This document shows, in pieces, positions 27,302 to 35,514 of a stretch of DNA of 64,000 nt; positions within the stretch are counted from its first letter, which is position 1, and the number at the start of each line of letters is the position of its first letter. The translations under genes and the position numbers were made by a program. Source of the stretch: PALSA-129 sp963842505 (lineage in GTDB: Bacteria; Acidobacteriota; Terriglobia; Bryobacterales; Bryobacteraceae); the NCBI GenBank assembly GCA_963842505.1, contig CAWJGZ010000002.1, positions 434,001-498,000 of the forward strand, given 5' to 3'. The notes beneath the pieces are model-generated. The model made no database searches, was not told where the DNA came from, and worked only from the letters and a program-made list of their open reading frames with translations.

Positions 27302-28186
27302 TCACGCGATCCCTCGCATGCGGACCAGGTCGCCGAAGATCACCGACTCGATGGGTTGGGAGGTCGAGATGCCCACGTAACGTCCGCCGCTGCGTTGGGC
27401 CATGGTCTGAATGGAGGCGGCGTATTCGTCGAAAGAGTGCGTATAGCGGATACGGGCCTGGTCGTCAAAGTCCAGTTTGAGGATGGCGCCCGATTCGGCA
27501 TCGCGGAGTTCCAGTTCCCCAGTCCAGGGCGGAGTGCGATCTTCGTCGGCCCAGATCTGGAGAAGCATCAGTTCGTGGCCGTAGTCGGCCAGATATTGCA
27601 GGGCGCGTTCGCAGCCGGCGTCGTCGAGAAAATCCGAGATCACGATCACCAGGCCGCGCTGGGAATACGAGGAGATGAATTCGCGGATGACCGCCAGGTA
27701 ATCGGTCGAGCCGCCGGCGCTCATGGCGGAGATGCCGTCCATCACGACGGGGAAACGGTGCCGTCCGCCGCTCGAGAGAAGGCGGTGGCCGAGCCGGTTA
27801 GAGAAGCCGTTTACCTCCATGGAATCCAGACGGACCAGGCCGACGTAACAGAGCGCGGCCGCCAGTTTGCGGGTGTACTGGAACTTTTCGCCGCCGTAGG
27901 TGGTCATGGAAGTGGAGAGATCGACGAGCATGCGCACCGGAACGTGGGGCTCCACCTGAAACATTTTGAGGAACATCTTTTCCAGCCGCAGATAGGCGCG
28001 CCAGTTGACGGCGCGGAGGTCGTCGCCGTGGTGGAAACTGCGGTGGTCCAGAAATTCCTGGCCGGATCCGGGGAAATGCGACGCGTTGTGGCCGCCCACC
28101 AGGCCGGCAAACGACTTGTGCCAGCGGATGGTGAGGCGCTCCAGTTTTTCCAGCAACTCCCGGTCTAACAGCGGGCCCGTGGACAT
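27302..28186 (-). CDS. DUF58 domain-containing protein
   Basis: A 294-aa DUF58 protein: residues 45-65 show the typical GSGQEFLDHRSFHHGDDLRAVNWRAY block, followed by a VWA-like fold (MLVDLSTSMT with a metal-site DxSxS, then LVIVISDFLDDAG). Genes of this family almost always follow a MoxR ATPase, as here with an 8-bp gap. The role is thought to be chaperone-assisted assembly of membrane or metal-dependent complexes. No membrane helices are evident. Confidence 0.9.
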   Translation of the reverse strand: MSTGPLLDRELLEKLERLTIRWHKSFAGLVGGHNASHFPGSGQEFLDHRSFHHGDDLRAVNWRAYLRLEKMFLKMFQVEPHVPVRMLVDLSTSMTTYGGEKFQYTRKLAAALCYVGLVRLDSMEVNGFSNRLGHRLLSSGGRHRFPVVMDGISAMSAGGSTDYLAVIREFISSYSQRGLVIVISDFLDDAGCERALQYLADYGHELMLLQIWADEDRTPPWTGELELRDAESGAILKLDFDDQARIRYTHSFDEYAASIQTMAQRSGGRYVGISTSQPIESVIFGDLVRMRGIA

Positions 28187-28193
28187 ACCATTC

Positions 28194-29189
28194 CTACGCG
28201 ACGCTGGTCTGCGCGGTTACGGTTTGCAGAATGGCGGAGAGGATTGAGTCCGGAGTCTCGCCGTCGGCGTGGGCATCGAAGTTGAGGATGATGCGGTGGC
28301 GCAAGACCGAAGCGGCCACCGAGTGGATATCCTCGATGGAGAGGTGCACCCGCCCGCGGAAAAGCGCCAGCACGCGTCCGCATTCCACCAGCGCCTGGGC
28401 GCCCCGCGGCGAACTGCCGTAGCGAATGTACTTGCGCGCCATGGCGTGAGCCTCGGGACGGTCGGCCTGCGTGGCCATTACGATCTGGATGGCGTATTCC
28501 TGCACGTGCGGAGCAACCAGCACTTCGCGGCACACCGAGCGCACCTGCAGGATGGCATCGGCGTCCATGACCGGGACGGGCGCAATTTCCTCGCGCTGGA
28601 TGGTCCGTTCGACGATACGGTTCAACTCGTCGTGCGAAGGGTATGTGACCAGGATCTTCATCAGGAAACGATCGAGTTGCGCTTCGGGCAGCGGGTAAGT
28701 GCCTTCCATCTCGATGGGGTTCTGGGTGGCCATCACCAGGAAGGGGAGTTCGAGTTCGTGGGTGGTGTTGCCGCTGGTGACGGTGCGCTCCTGCATGGCT
28801 TCGAGCAGCGCGGACTGCGTCTTGGGCGTGGCGCGATTGATTTCGTCGGCCAGCACCAGGTTGGAAAAAATCGGCCCGTGCTGGAAGCGGAGGGTTTTGC
28901 GGCCGTGTTCCTCAGTCTCAATGATCATGCTGCCCACAATGTCGGCGGGCATCAGGTCGGGTGTGAATTGAATGCGCGAATACTTGAGCTGAAGAGTCCG
29001 CGCCAGTGTGCGCAGAAGCGTAGTCTTGCCCAGGCCGGGAACGCCTTCCAGAAGCACGTGGCCGCCGACGAGCAAACAAATCAGCACGCCCTCAACCACG
29101 TCGTCCTGGCCGACGATGATTTTGGCGATTTCACGGCGCACGCGGTTGAGGCGTTCGACGGCAAGTTGCAGGGAAGCTTCGGAAGGCAC
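28194..29189 (-). CDS. MoxR-family AAA+ ATPase
   Basis: A 331-aa AAA+ ATPase. Walker A is GVPGLGKTTLL (about residues 54-64), Walker B with sensor region is LVLADEINRATPKTQSALLEAMQE. Sensor-1 is MATQNPIEMEGTYPLPEAQLDRF. It is the first conserved gene of the MoxR-DUF58-BatA-VWA cluster, which probably acts as a chaperone-like unit on membrane proteins. Confidence 0.95.
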   Translation of the reverse strand: MPSEASLQLAVERLNRVRREIAKIIVGQDDVVEGVLICLLVGGHVLLEGVPGLGKTTLLRTLARTLQLKYSRIQFTPDLMPADIVGSMIIETEEHGRKTLRFQHGPIFSNLVLADEINRATPKTQSALLEAMQERTVTSGNTTHELELPFLVMATQNPIEMEGTYPLPEAQLDRFLMKILVTYPSHDELNRIVERTIQREEIAPVPVMDADAILQVRSVCREVLVAPHVQEYAIQIVMATQADRPEAHAMARKYIRYGSSPRGAQALVECGRVLALFRGRVHLSIEDIHSVAASVLRHRIILNFDAHADGETPDSILSAILQTVTAQTSVA

Positions 29190-29239
29190 GTTGTCTATGT
29201 TACCGGAAAGGCGCGCAGGGTGCGGACTGGGTTACGGCC

Positions 29240-29259
29240 GGGCATGCTTTAGCTTGCCC
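29240..29259. repeat. REP-like palindrome, copy 2 (GGGCATGCTTTAGCTTGCCC)
   Basis: Exact reverse complement of the element at 701-720, located in the 74-bp gap between the MoxR gene and the hypothetical membrane protein upstream of it. Confidence 0.7.
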
Positions 29260-29263
29260 TAAG

Positions 29264-29689
29264 TCACGCTTCGTTGCGGATGCCGGCTTGTTCGCCGATG
29301 CGGTGCACCAGGATGCCGAGCACTTCGGACATCTCGACCAGCGCGTGACGCGCGTGCGCGGGAGCCACGCCGCGCGTGAGGCGATACCAGGCCTGCATCA
29401 CTTTGTAGTCGAGAACCAGGATTCGGTCTTCAACGGAGGCAAGTTCCAGACCGGCGGCGTGTTGCAGCAGGTAGGAAAGGATCTGGTAATCGCGCTGCAA
29501 AGATTTGTGAAGCGGATCGAGTGCGAGATCGTTCTTCAGCCCTTCCTGAACCTGAGCGAAGTGGAAGCGCGGATCGGCCGGAGCGGTAGCCGGGGCTGTC
29601 GAGTTCCGCAGCAGCAGGATGCAGCTATAGCGGAACCAATAGGTGAAAAGAATCACCGAAAACACAATGATGAGAACGCTAGCGAGCAT
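29264..29689 (-). CDS. Hypothetical single-helix membrane protein upstream of MoxR
   Basis: A 141-aa protein not recognised. The N terminus has one strong membrane helix (MLASVLIIVFSVILFTYWFRYSCILLL), followed by a soluble, mostly helical region (residues 45-135). It runs in the same direction as the MoxR cluster with a 74-bp repeat-containing gap, so it may be the first gene of that transcript. A folded stem at 29794-29825 lies in its upstream region. Confidence 0.7.
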   Translation of the reverse strand: MLASVLIIVFSVILFTYWFRYSCILLLRNSTAPATAPADPRFHFAQVQEGLKNDLALDPLHKSLQRDYQILSYLLQHAAGLELASVEDRILVLDYKVMQAWYRLTRGVAPAHARHALVEMSEVLGILVHRIGEQAGIRNEA

Positions 29690-29793
29690 CGATCCTTATC
29701 AAGAAACTGACAGAACTTCTAGTACTATAACAGCCATGACGAGTCTAGCATTTGCTAACCTTGGTTTGCAAGACTATTTTCATCGAAAGTTAA

Positions 29794-29825
29794 CCTTAGC
29801 GGGGATTTTACCCAAAATCCTAAGG
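29794..29825. other. Hairpin in the leader of the hypothetical membrane gene
   Basis: CCTTA-GCGG-GGATTTT-ACCC-AAAATCC-TAAGG: arms of 12 nt interrupted by a 4-nt bulge. It lies 105 bp upstream of the ATG at 29689 (minus strand). It could be an attenuator, a regulator site, or chance. Confidence 0.35.
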
Positions 29826-29901
29826 TTTTACCCTGGCCGAAGATAGGGGAGTACTGGGACGTTGCTGCCAGGACCAATGGCTCTCTGGGCCCACGGCGCG
29901 T

Positions 29902-30018
29902 TTCGCCTCGCCCACGGATATCGCGGGGGCCATTGCTTTCCTGGCCGATCCGAAGCTGAGCAGCTTCGTCAATGGCGTAGAACTGCCGGTGGATGGCGGT
30001 TGGTTAGCTTTCCGTTAA
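29902..30018 (+). pseudogene. C-terminal remnant of a short-chain dehydrogenase
   Basis: Codons at 29902-30018 read FASPTDIAGAIAFLADP, then SSFVNGVELPVDGGW, ending LAFR and TAA. This is the standard end of a classical SDR (ADIANAVAFLASD...NGVELPVDGG). Nothing upstream in any frame supplies the Rossmann fold or YxxxK catalytic site, so only the last 38 residues survive. The remnant ends exactly at the left copy of the imperfect direct repeat at 30017-30038. Confidence 0.75.
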
Positions 30019-30038
30019 CGCAGATTTCAGACACTGCC
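30017..30038 (+). repeat. Imperfect direct repeat, left copy
   Basis: AACGCAGATTTCAGACACTG followed by CC. A second copy at 30765-30786 differs at 2 of 22 positions. Together they bracket the two small membrane-protein genes. Confidence 0.65.
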
Positions 30039-30114
30039 AATTGCTGGCTGACTAGAACTGGAAGTGCTACAATATATACCCCAAATCCCGTATACTATTT
30101 GGTAGGGGGGCGGC

Positions 30115-30519
30115 GTGTCCGGCCGCGTACGAGTCATGTTTAGGAGAATAGCTGAAGCAAAACGCATCCTCACCTATCGGCGCATGGAGACGGGTGCCGA
30201 GCCGACATGCGAAATCCGGCCCGCTCAGGAGCCTCACACCAGCAATGTATCTAGACGTGTCGCTTCCTTGATGGAGGTCTTCGCGTTTGCCTTTCTTGTT
30301 GGTGGGATTGCTCGTTTTTCCGAGTCGATAATGCCGCACAAGACAACCGCAGATATCCTACCTTGGGTGGCGATACTGACGGGTGCCCTTGTAGTCCTTC
30401 TCAATCAGTCCATTCACCGGGTGGTGACTACTATTCAACAGCGGCTCAGGATTGGCGAACATATCGCACCGTTCTTTGGGCACCGTATTGAACGCGTTTA
30501 TCGAGTACTGAAGGGCTGA
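30115..30519 (+). CDS. Hypothetical small membrane protein
   Basis: A 134-aa protein, not recognised. Two membrane helices are visible in the middle: MEVFAFAFLVGGIARF (about 52-67) and LPWVAILTGALVVLL (about 81-95), flanked by basic ends (RRIAEAKRILTYRR and the C-terminal RIGEHIAPFFGHRIERVYRVLKG). I keep the GTG at 30115 because GGTAGGGGGG lies just upstream; an ATG at 30136 is possible. Lies within the direct-repeat bracket 30017-30786, suggesting recent insertion. Confidence 0.55.
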   Translation: MSGRVRVMFRRIAEAKRILTYRRMETGAEPTCEIRPAQEPHTSNVSRRVASLMEVFAFAFLVGGIARFSESIMPHKTTADILPWVAILTGALVVLLNQSIHRVVTTIQQRLRIGEHIAPFFGHRIERVYRVLKG

Positions 30520-30528
30520 TAGATCATC

Positions 30529-30756
30529 GTGGCGAAGCAAGTCGTAACCACTAAAACTGATGCGTCTGGCACTGTTGTTACGACAGAGCAGAAGGTCCGC
30601 ACATGGATGCAAGTGATAGTGAGCCTGACGGTCCTGATCATCGGTCTTCTAGTCTTGACCGCTCCAAACTTCGTCTTTCACCAGAATTTTGATGAGCCTA
30701 CGAAGCGCTGGGCGGCTGGCTGGGTCGGGGCCGTTATCGGATATTGGCTCTCCTGA
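30529..30756 (+). CDS. Hypothetical small membrane protein
   Basis: A 75-aa protein. It has a polar N terminus (TTKTDASGTVVTTEQ), one clear membrane helix (QVIVSLTVLIIGLLVLTAP), and a C-terminal amphipathic end (KRWAAGWVGAVIGYWLS), a pattern common in small uncharacterised membrane proteins. It starts by GTG at 30529, 9 bp after the preceding gene, so they are probably cotranscribed. Confidence 0.55.
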   Translation: MAKQVVTTKTDASGTVVTTEQKVRTWMQVIVSLTVLIIGLLVLTAPNFVFHQNFDEPTKRWAAGWVGAVIGYWLS

Positions 30757-30764
30757 TTTCCATC

Positions 30765-30786
30765 AACGCACATTTCAGACACTACC
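30765..30786 (+). repeat. Imperfect direct repeat, right copy
   Basis: AACGCACATTTCAGACACTA followed by CC; 20 of 22 bases match the copy at 30017-30038. Confidence 0.65.
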
Positions 30787-30861
30787 CGCGGTTGCCGGAT
30801 GGGCCGGCGGTGCGCTATTCTGGAGACTCGAATACTCTGTAAGGAATCCAGTCAGCACAAG

Positions 30862-31128
30862 ATGGCAAACACTTATTCCGCTTTAAAGCGGGTACGCGAA
30901 ACCGAACGTCGTACGGAAACCAACCGCAAGAACAAGACCCGGCTTCGCCACCAGATTCGCGCCATGCGGCGCGCCCTGACCGAGAAGGATGCGAAGGCCG
31001 CGGCCGAGCTTCTTCCCAAGACATTTTCGCTGATCGACCGGTCGGCCAAGACCGGGATCATCAAGAAGAATACCGCGGCGCGCTACAAGTCCAACCTGCA
31101 CCTGAAGATGAAGGCGCTACAGGCTTAA
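30862..31128 (+). CDS. rpsT: 30S ribosomal protein S20
   Basis: An 88-aa basic, helical S20 protein: MANTYSALKRVRETERRTETNRKNKTRLR then RALTEKDAKAAAELLPKTFSLIDRSAKTGIIKKNTAARYKSNLHLKM, the standard pattern of three long helices. The longer ORF to 30799 is not needed; the ATG at 30862 gives the canonical start. It is convergent with holA, 17 bp away. Confidence 0.96.
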   Translation: MANTYSALKRVRETERRTETNRKNKTRLRHQIRAMRRALTEKDAKAAAELLPKTFSLIDRSAKTGIIKKNTAARYKSNLHLKMKALQA

Positions 31129-31145
31129 GCGGGCGGGGCTTGCCG

Positions 31146-32201
31146 TCAAGCCTGCGAAGGCGCGGTGAGCTTGAGGACGAACTGCTCCATGACGATGCGG
31201 TCATCGGGGCGGGCGTCGCGCAAGCCGCGGTCGGCATCGAAGATCCACTCCATGGCGCGCTCCAGTTGCGGTTTGCCGAACTTGGCGACCGTCTGATAAA
31301 CCTGGTCGGCGCGCGATCCCCACATCGGAACACCCATACGGGAGAAGTGTGCCTGAATCTGCGAGGCGCTCTTCAAGCCGGCTTCGCGGGCGGCCAGCGC
31401 GAGGCGAAATTGCGTCGATAGAAAGGCGAGCGCCAGGGGCAGATATTCGTTTTCGCGGGTGAGAGTGTCCAGGATTTCGAGGGCGCGGGCACGGTCGCGG
31501 CGGCCGAGGGCGTTGACCAGGGCGAAGATGGTCGTGGCGCGGGCGTCCGGAACCAGCGCGGTGATGTCGTCGGTCGAGATGGCGCGGGAGCCGGCGAAGA
31601 GCGCCAGCTTTTCGATCTCGACCGCGATGCGGGCGATATCGGCGCCAAGGGCCTCCACCAGCAGGTCGAGGGCCGCGGGCTCCATGCGAAAACCGGCGCG
31701 GCGGACCAGTGATTCAGCTTCCGCGCGGGCTTCGTGGGAAGCGAACCGGCGGAGTTCGACGACATCCGGAACAGCCGCGTAGAACTTGCGGACGCGGTCC
31801 TGCTTGCGCTTGTCGTCGCCTTCGAAATCGAAGCGGGAGGACTCAAAGACCAGCGCCACGCCGGGAGTGGGGTCGCGCATATATGCGGCCAGAGAAGAGG
31901 CATCGGAGGCGGAGCCGGCGGATTCCAATTCGTCGTCGGAGCGGCCGCGAGGGAGCGCGGCCTCGGCGCTGGCCACCCAGATGAGGCGCTCAGCGGCGAA
32001 CAGGGACAGGGCGCGGGCATCGTCGAGTATCTGGACGAGCGAAAGCTCGGCGAGATCGTGGCGGGTGATGGAATTTTCGGGAAAGACGGCGGTGAAAGCT
32101 TCCTTGATGCGGCGGCGTTCGTAAGCTTCGGGGCCAAGCAGCAGCACCGCGGCGGGGAAATCGCGCTTCTTGACGCGGGCGAGCAGTTGGGACGAGGTCA
32201 T
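31146..32201 (-). CDS. holA: DNA polymerase III delta subunit
   Basis: A 351-aa HolA protein, the clamp-loader subunit that opens the beta ring. The N terminus MTSSQLLARVKKRDFPAAVLLLGPEAYERRRIKEAF and the C-terminal KSASQIQAHFSRMGVPMW with YQTVAKFGKPQLERAMEWIFDADRGL match the family. It starts 4 bp after the lptE stop. The longer ORF upstream lies inside lptE. Confidence 0.92.
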   Translation of the reverse strand: MTSSQLLARVKKRDFPAAVLLLGPEAYERRRIKEAFTAVFPENSITRHDLAELSLVQILDDARALSLFAAERLIWVASAEAALPRGRSDDELESAGSASDASSLAAYMRDPTPGVALVFESSRFDFEGDDKRKQDRVRKFYAAVPDVVELRRFASHEARAEAESLVRRAGFRMEPAALDLLVEALGADIARIAVEIEKLALFAGSRAISTDDITALVPDARATTIFALVNALGRRDRARALEILDTLTRENEYLPLALAFLSTQFRLALAAREAGLKSASQIQAHFSRMGVPMWGSRADQVYQTVAKFGKPQLERAMEWIFDADRGLRDARPDDRIVMEQFVLKLTAPSQA

Positions 32202-32205
32202 GGCC

Positions 32206-32862
32206 TCAGAAAGCCTCCAGAATGGCGCTGACCACGCTGTGAGCGACGTCGCGGGCCACGCGCTCGATGGCGGTGCCGCTTTCGTCGAAATAGACTTTGG
32301 GATCGGTAGCCACTTCGTAGCGCTCGCGAAACTCATAGTGCGGCTGCGTATAAAGCACCTTGCCGGTCTTGCGTTCGGTCAGGGTGACTTGCAGCGCCAC
32401 CACCACTTGCGCGCTGGTGGCGCGGCCGGTAACGGGATCTGTGGTGGTGCCCATGGAGTTGAAGTTCGTCAAAGTGCCGGTGAGGACGGCGTCGGCCTGG
32501 GCAGGATCGGAGACGATGGTGTAACGGGTGCGGGTGTGGAACTCGCGGGTGATATCGTCGGGGAGCAGGCGCGCCAGAGTGTTGCGCACGGTGGCGTTCC
32601 CGAACGCGGAAACGGAGATGGTGTGGATAGTGTCGGGGATGAGCGCCGCCTGGCCGCCGACGTGATAGCCGCAGGCCGGCGCCAGTAGCAAGCCCGCGAG
32701 CACGATGCCCAAAGCAACCGAGCCGCGACCGTGAGAAACCGTGAAATTGGCTGGCAGGCGAAAGCGCCTGCCCCACAACAAAGCGAGCCCTTGCGTACCA
32801 AAGTGGGAGAGACGCGATCGTCTCTCAACCTGGCGTTCCCAGCGATTATTTCTCGGCTTCAT
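32206..32862 (-). CDS. lptE: LPS-assembly lipoprotein LptE, with an unusual N-terminal extension
   Basis: A LptE-like outer-membrane lipoprotein that plugs LptD in LPS assembly. The mature part begins at the lipobox cysteine (LLLAPAC-GYHVGG) and continues with PDTIHTISVSAFGN and a C-terminal region of the family. The ATG at 32862 overlaps the upstream asd-like stop (ATGA). Between it and the signal peptide lie about 45 residues, part of which (LLWGRRFRLPAN) is encoded by a copy of the GTGGGGCAGGCGCTTTCGCC repeat. An internal TTG start may be used instead, since a signal peptide should be N-terminal. Confidence 0.8.
   Translation of the reverse strand: MKPRNNRWERQVERRSRLSHFGTQGLALLWGRRFRLPANFTVSHGRGSVALGIVLAGLLLAPACGYHVGGQAALIPDTIHTISVSAFGNATVRNTLARLLPDDITREFHTRTRYTIVSDPAQADAVLTGTLTNFNSMGTTTDPVTGRATSAQVVVALQVTLTERKTGKVLYTQPHYEFRERYEVATDPKVYFDESGTAIERVARDVAHSVVSAILEAF
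32757..32776 (-). repeat. REP-like element, family GTGGGGCAGGCGCTTTCGCC, copy B (inside lptE)
   Basis: The exact 20-bp core on the minus strand, within the 5' part of lptE. All other copies in the window are intergenic. Confidence 0.75.
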
Positions 32863-33863
32863 ATGAGTTGGCGGGCCACAGCAATGCCGTTTTCGGCGGT
32901 GAGCCGGAGGTTGTCGGCCACAATCCAGAACCAGCAGGCATCCGGATTGTTGCGGTCGGGTTGGATAGCGCCCACGGCGATACCGCCTTGGCCGGCCTGG
33001 CCCACGTTGGTGGGCGGTTCCACATCAATCGAGCGCACTTCAATCGAGTCGGTGGCCAGGCTGGTCTCGAAAGTGTCTACACCCGGATTGGACTCGAACT
33101 CCACCCAGGCGCTGAAACTGTAGCCGTGAAAGACCGGCGCCTGGACCAGGCGGAGCGAAGGCATGGGAGCGTCCTGGCCCTCGCCGGACAGCGCCAGCAA
33201 GGAGGCCAGGTGGCGCTCCATGCGCAATTCGGCGTCTTCCAGCGGGACGGGGGCTTCATCGCCATACTTGGCGAGCAGGCTGAAACTGAGCTGAGTATCG
33301 AAGATGGCGTGCGGCAGGGGCTTGAAGGACAGCAGGCTGATGGTTTGATTCTGGAGCTCTTCGACACCGGGCGCGCCGTGCTCGCTGGCGGGAGCGAAGA
33401 TCTGGATCACGGATGAGCGGACCGGATCCTGTGCGTGAAGGCGCCGCAGAAACAGCGCGAGCGCGATGGCGGCCGGGTGAGCGATGACGTGGACGGAGGC
33501 GTCGATGGGGACTTCCGCGTCGGGGTCTTCGACCAGGGGAGCGCGGATACAGGCGTCGGGCCGCTCTTCGGCCGCTCCGGTAAGGTCGATCACGGTAGCG
33601 CCGGAGGATCGGTCGAAGAGTTCGAAAGCTTTGCGGCTGGATTCCGCGGATCCCGCCAGGAAGATGGCCCGCGCGTCGATCAGGCTCGCGGCGTCCAGGC
33701 TGCCGACCACGGTGGGTTCGTCGCCCACTCTGGTGAGCGCGCCGGGTTGTTCGCCGGTATCGGCCACCAGGCGAAGATCGAAAGCAACGGCGGAGGTGGC
33801 GACAATGTCGCGAACCTCGCGGCCAAGCAGGGAATCGGGACCGATGAGGACAATGGTATTCAT
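32859..33863 (-). CDS. Aspartate-semialdehyde dehydrogenase-like protein lacking the catalytic cysteine
   Basis: A 334-aa member of the ASADH/semialdehyde dehydrogenase fold (N-terminal IVLIGPDSLLGREV, dimerisation region with SVIQIFAPASEHGAPGVEELQNQT, and AWVEFESNP). The catalytic Cys region, normally N-P-N-C-S/T, reads HPAAIAL at residues 129-135, so alanine replaces the cysteine. It may therefore be a non-catalytic, Usg-1-like paralogue. Overlaps pssA (ATGA) and lptE, so it is in a tightly coupled operon of lipid and envelope genes. Confidence 0.8.
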   Translation of the reverse strand: MNTIVLIGPDSLLGREVRDIVATSAVAFDLRLVADTGEQPGALTRVGDEPTVVGSLDAASLIDARAIFLAGSAESSRKAFELFDRSSGATVIDLTGAAEERPDACIRAPLVEDPDAEVPIDASVHVIAHPAAIALALFLRRLHAQDPVRSSVIQIFAPASEHGAPGVEELQNQTISLLSFKPLPHAIFDTQLSFSLLAKYGDEAPVPLEDAELRMERHLASLLALSGEGQDAPMPSLRLVQAPVFHGYSFSAWVEFESNPGVDTFETSLATDSIEVRSIDVEPPTNVGQAGQGGIAVGAIQPDRNNPDACWFWIVADNLRLTAENGIAVARQLI

Positions 33864-34717
33864 GAGGGGCGAAGGCGCCGGCGGATGATGCCGCCCAGGC
33901 GAATTAGGATGCCGCTCAAAACGTACGCGGCGGCCATCGAGACCAGCACGGGCTGGGGCCAGTTCCAGACGGCGAAAATGGCGGCGCCGAGCACAATGAT
34001 GAGAAGCGGCGTGTGCGGTTTGTTCAGGGTAAAGCCTTTGAAGCTATAGTAGCGCCAGGTGCTGACCATGAGCAGGCCGAGCCCCGCCAGCAGCACCAGC
34101 CAGGCGATCGAAAGCGGAGCCCAGGCGAGCGGTTGAGAATCGAAGGCCAGGACCACGGTGGCCACCATGGCGGCGGCGGCCGGAATCGGCAGGCCCACAA
34201 AGTACTTGCGGTCGGGGCGGCCGGGGTTTTTAGGGATGGGGTTCTTCTGAATGTTGAAGCGGGCCAAGCGGGCGGCTCCGCACAACAGGAAGAGGAAGGC
34301 CACGAAGTAACCGGCGCGCAGAATGTTATCGCGCCAGTTGGGGCCGATGGACGTATCGACGAACTGCACGCCCCAGGCATAGGCCAGGACCGCGGGAGCC
34401 ATGCCGAAGCTGACTACATCGGCGAGGGAATCCATTTCGCGGCCGAATTCGCTGGTGGTCCGGGTCATGCGGGCGATGCGGCCGTCGAGGCCGTCGAGAA
34501 CGCCGGCGGCGACGATGGCTTTGGCGGCGGCAGCGAAATGTTCGGGCGCGCCGCCGGCACCGGCGGCGGCAGCCGTGGCTCCGCTGAAAGCTCTCAGGAT
34601 GGACAGATAGCCAAGGAAAATATTGCCGGCGGTGAACAGCGTGGGCAGCGCGTAAGCGGCGCGCCGCGGGCGGCGGTCCGTCACGAGCGGATCGATGAGA
34701 TGGCCTCTAAGCCCCAT
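33860..34717 (-). CDS. pssA: CDP-diacylglycerol--serine O-phosphatidyltransferase
   Basis: A 285-aa membrane enzyme that joins CDP-diacylglycerol with serine. The CDP-alcohol phosphotransferase signature D-G-x2-AR-x8-G-x3-D-x3-D is present (LDGLDGRIARMTRTTSEFGREMDSLAD, D75 to D100 region). Several membrane helices follow. ATG 34717 gives MGLRGHLIDPLVT; the start overlaps psd by 11 nt. Its product goes to Psd, encoded just upstream. Confidence 0.93.
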   Translation of the reverse strand: MGLRGHLIDPLVTDRRPRRAAYALPTLFTAGNIFLGYLSILRAFSGATAAAAGAGGAPEHFAAAAKAIVAAGVLDGLDGRIARMTRTTSEFGREMDSLADVVSFGMAPAVLAYAWGVQFVDTSIGPNWRDNILRAGYFVAFLFLLCGAARLARFNIQKNPIPKNPGRPDRKYFVGLPIPAAAAMVATVVLAFDSQPLAWAPLSIAWLVLLAGLGLLMVSTWRYYSFKGFTLNKPHTPLLIIVLGAAIFAVWNWPQPVLVSMAAAYVLSGILIRLGGIIRRRLRPS

Positions 34718-35333
34718 GCGGCTGCTCCCGGTCGCGCCGGCGCGCAAGGATGCTGGAGCCGGCGGCCACGCGCATGCCGGGCTGAACCACGATTTCCCAT
34801 TCGGGCCCGAACAGGACATCCACGCGCGAACCGAATTTGATCAGGCCGACGCGCTCACCAGCGGCCACGCTATCGCCGGGCTTCTTGCGAAATACGATGC
34901 GGCGGGCGATCAGGCCGGCGATCTGCTTGAAGACCACCGAGGTGCCGTCCCGCTCCACCGTGACGATGTTCTGCTCATTCGCCTCCGAGCACTCTTCACG
35001 GCTGGCCACGTGGAAGCGTCCCCGTTGGTAGCGCACGTCGCGGATTGTGCCCGCGATGGGCGCGCGGTTGACGTGGACATCGAAGATATTGAGAAACACG
35101 CTGACGCGGAAGAGTGCGGGGCTCTCCGCTATTACCGCAACCACCTTGCCGTCGGCCGGAGAAACAGCCACCGGGCCGGTGGGAATGGCGCGCTCGGGAT
35201 CGCGGAAAAAATACAGGCAGAACAGAGCCAGCGTCCACGCGGGAAGCGCGAAGACCGGGCCTGCCAGCCATGCAACGATGGCGCCGGCGCCGAGGAAAGC
35301 GGCCGCATAAAGGATGCCGTCAAGTACGATCAC
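34707..35333 (-). CDS. psd: Phosphatidylserine decarboxylase proenzyme
   Basis: A 208-aa pyruvoyl-dependent decarboxylase (short form) converting phosphatidylserine to phosphatidylethanolamine. The self-cleavage site is G168-S169 (LIKFGSRVD). The N terminus has membrane segments (ILYAAAFLGAGAIVAWLAGPVF and LPAWTLALFCLYFF) followed by RDPERAIP and SPADGKV. The start is GTG at 35333. First gene of the psd-pssA-asd-like-lptE-holA series on the minus strand. Confidence 0.93.
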   Translation of the reverse strand: MIVLDGILYAAAFLGAGAIVAWLAGPVFALPAWTLALFCLYFFRDPERAIPTGPVAVSPADGKVVAVIAESPALFRVSVFLNIFDVHVNRAPIAGTIRDVRYQRGRFHVASREECSEANEQNIVTVERDGTSVVFKQIAGLIARRIVFRKKPGDSVAAGERVGLIKFGSRVDVLFGPEWEIVVQPGMRVAAGSSILARRRDREQPHGA

Positions 35334-35396
35334 TTACAGCCATTTTCCCATACGCGGCGATGGTTGCGCGGAATGTGCTCCCCCAGCCGTTCCGGC

Positions 35397-35417
35397 ACAC
35401 CCGGGAAGGCCCGGTGT
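35397..35417. repeat. Hairpin upstream of psd
   Basis: ACACCCGGG-AAGG-CCCGGTGT, arms of 8-9 nt with one bulge, in the 180-bp gap between psd and the small gene at 35515. It resembles the other palindromic repeats of the window. Confidence 0.45.
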
Positions 35418-35514
35418 ATCGACTCGTACTGGACCGCTGGTTCCATAACTAACGTGAGCGTTGAATTGTTGCCGTTCCGGGGGCATCCTTAAGCTAACCA
35501 GAGGGAGGTTTACC

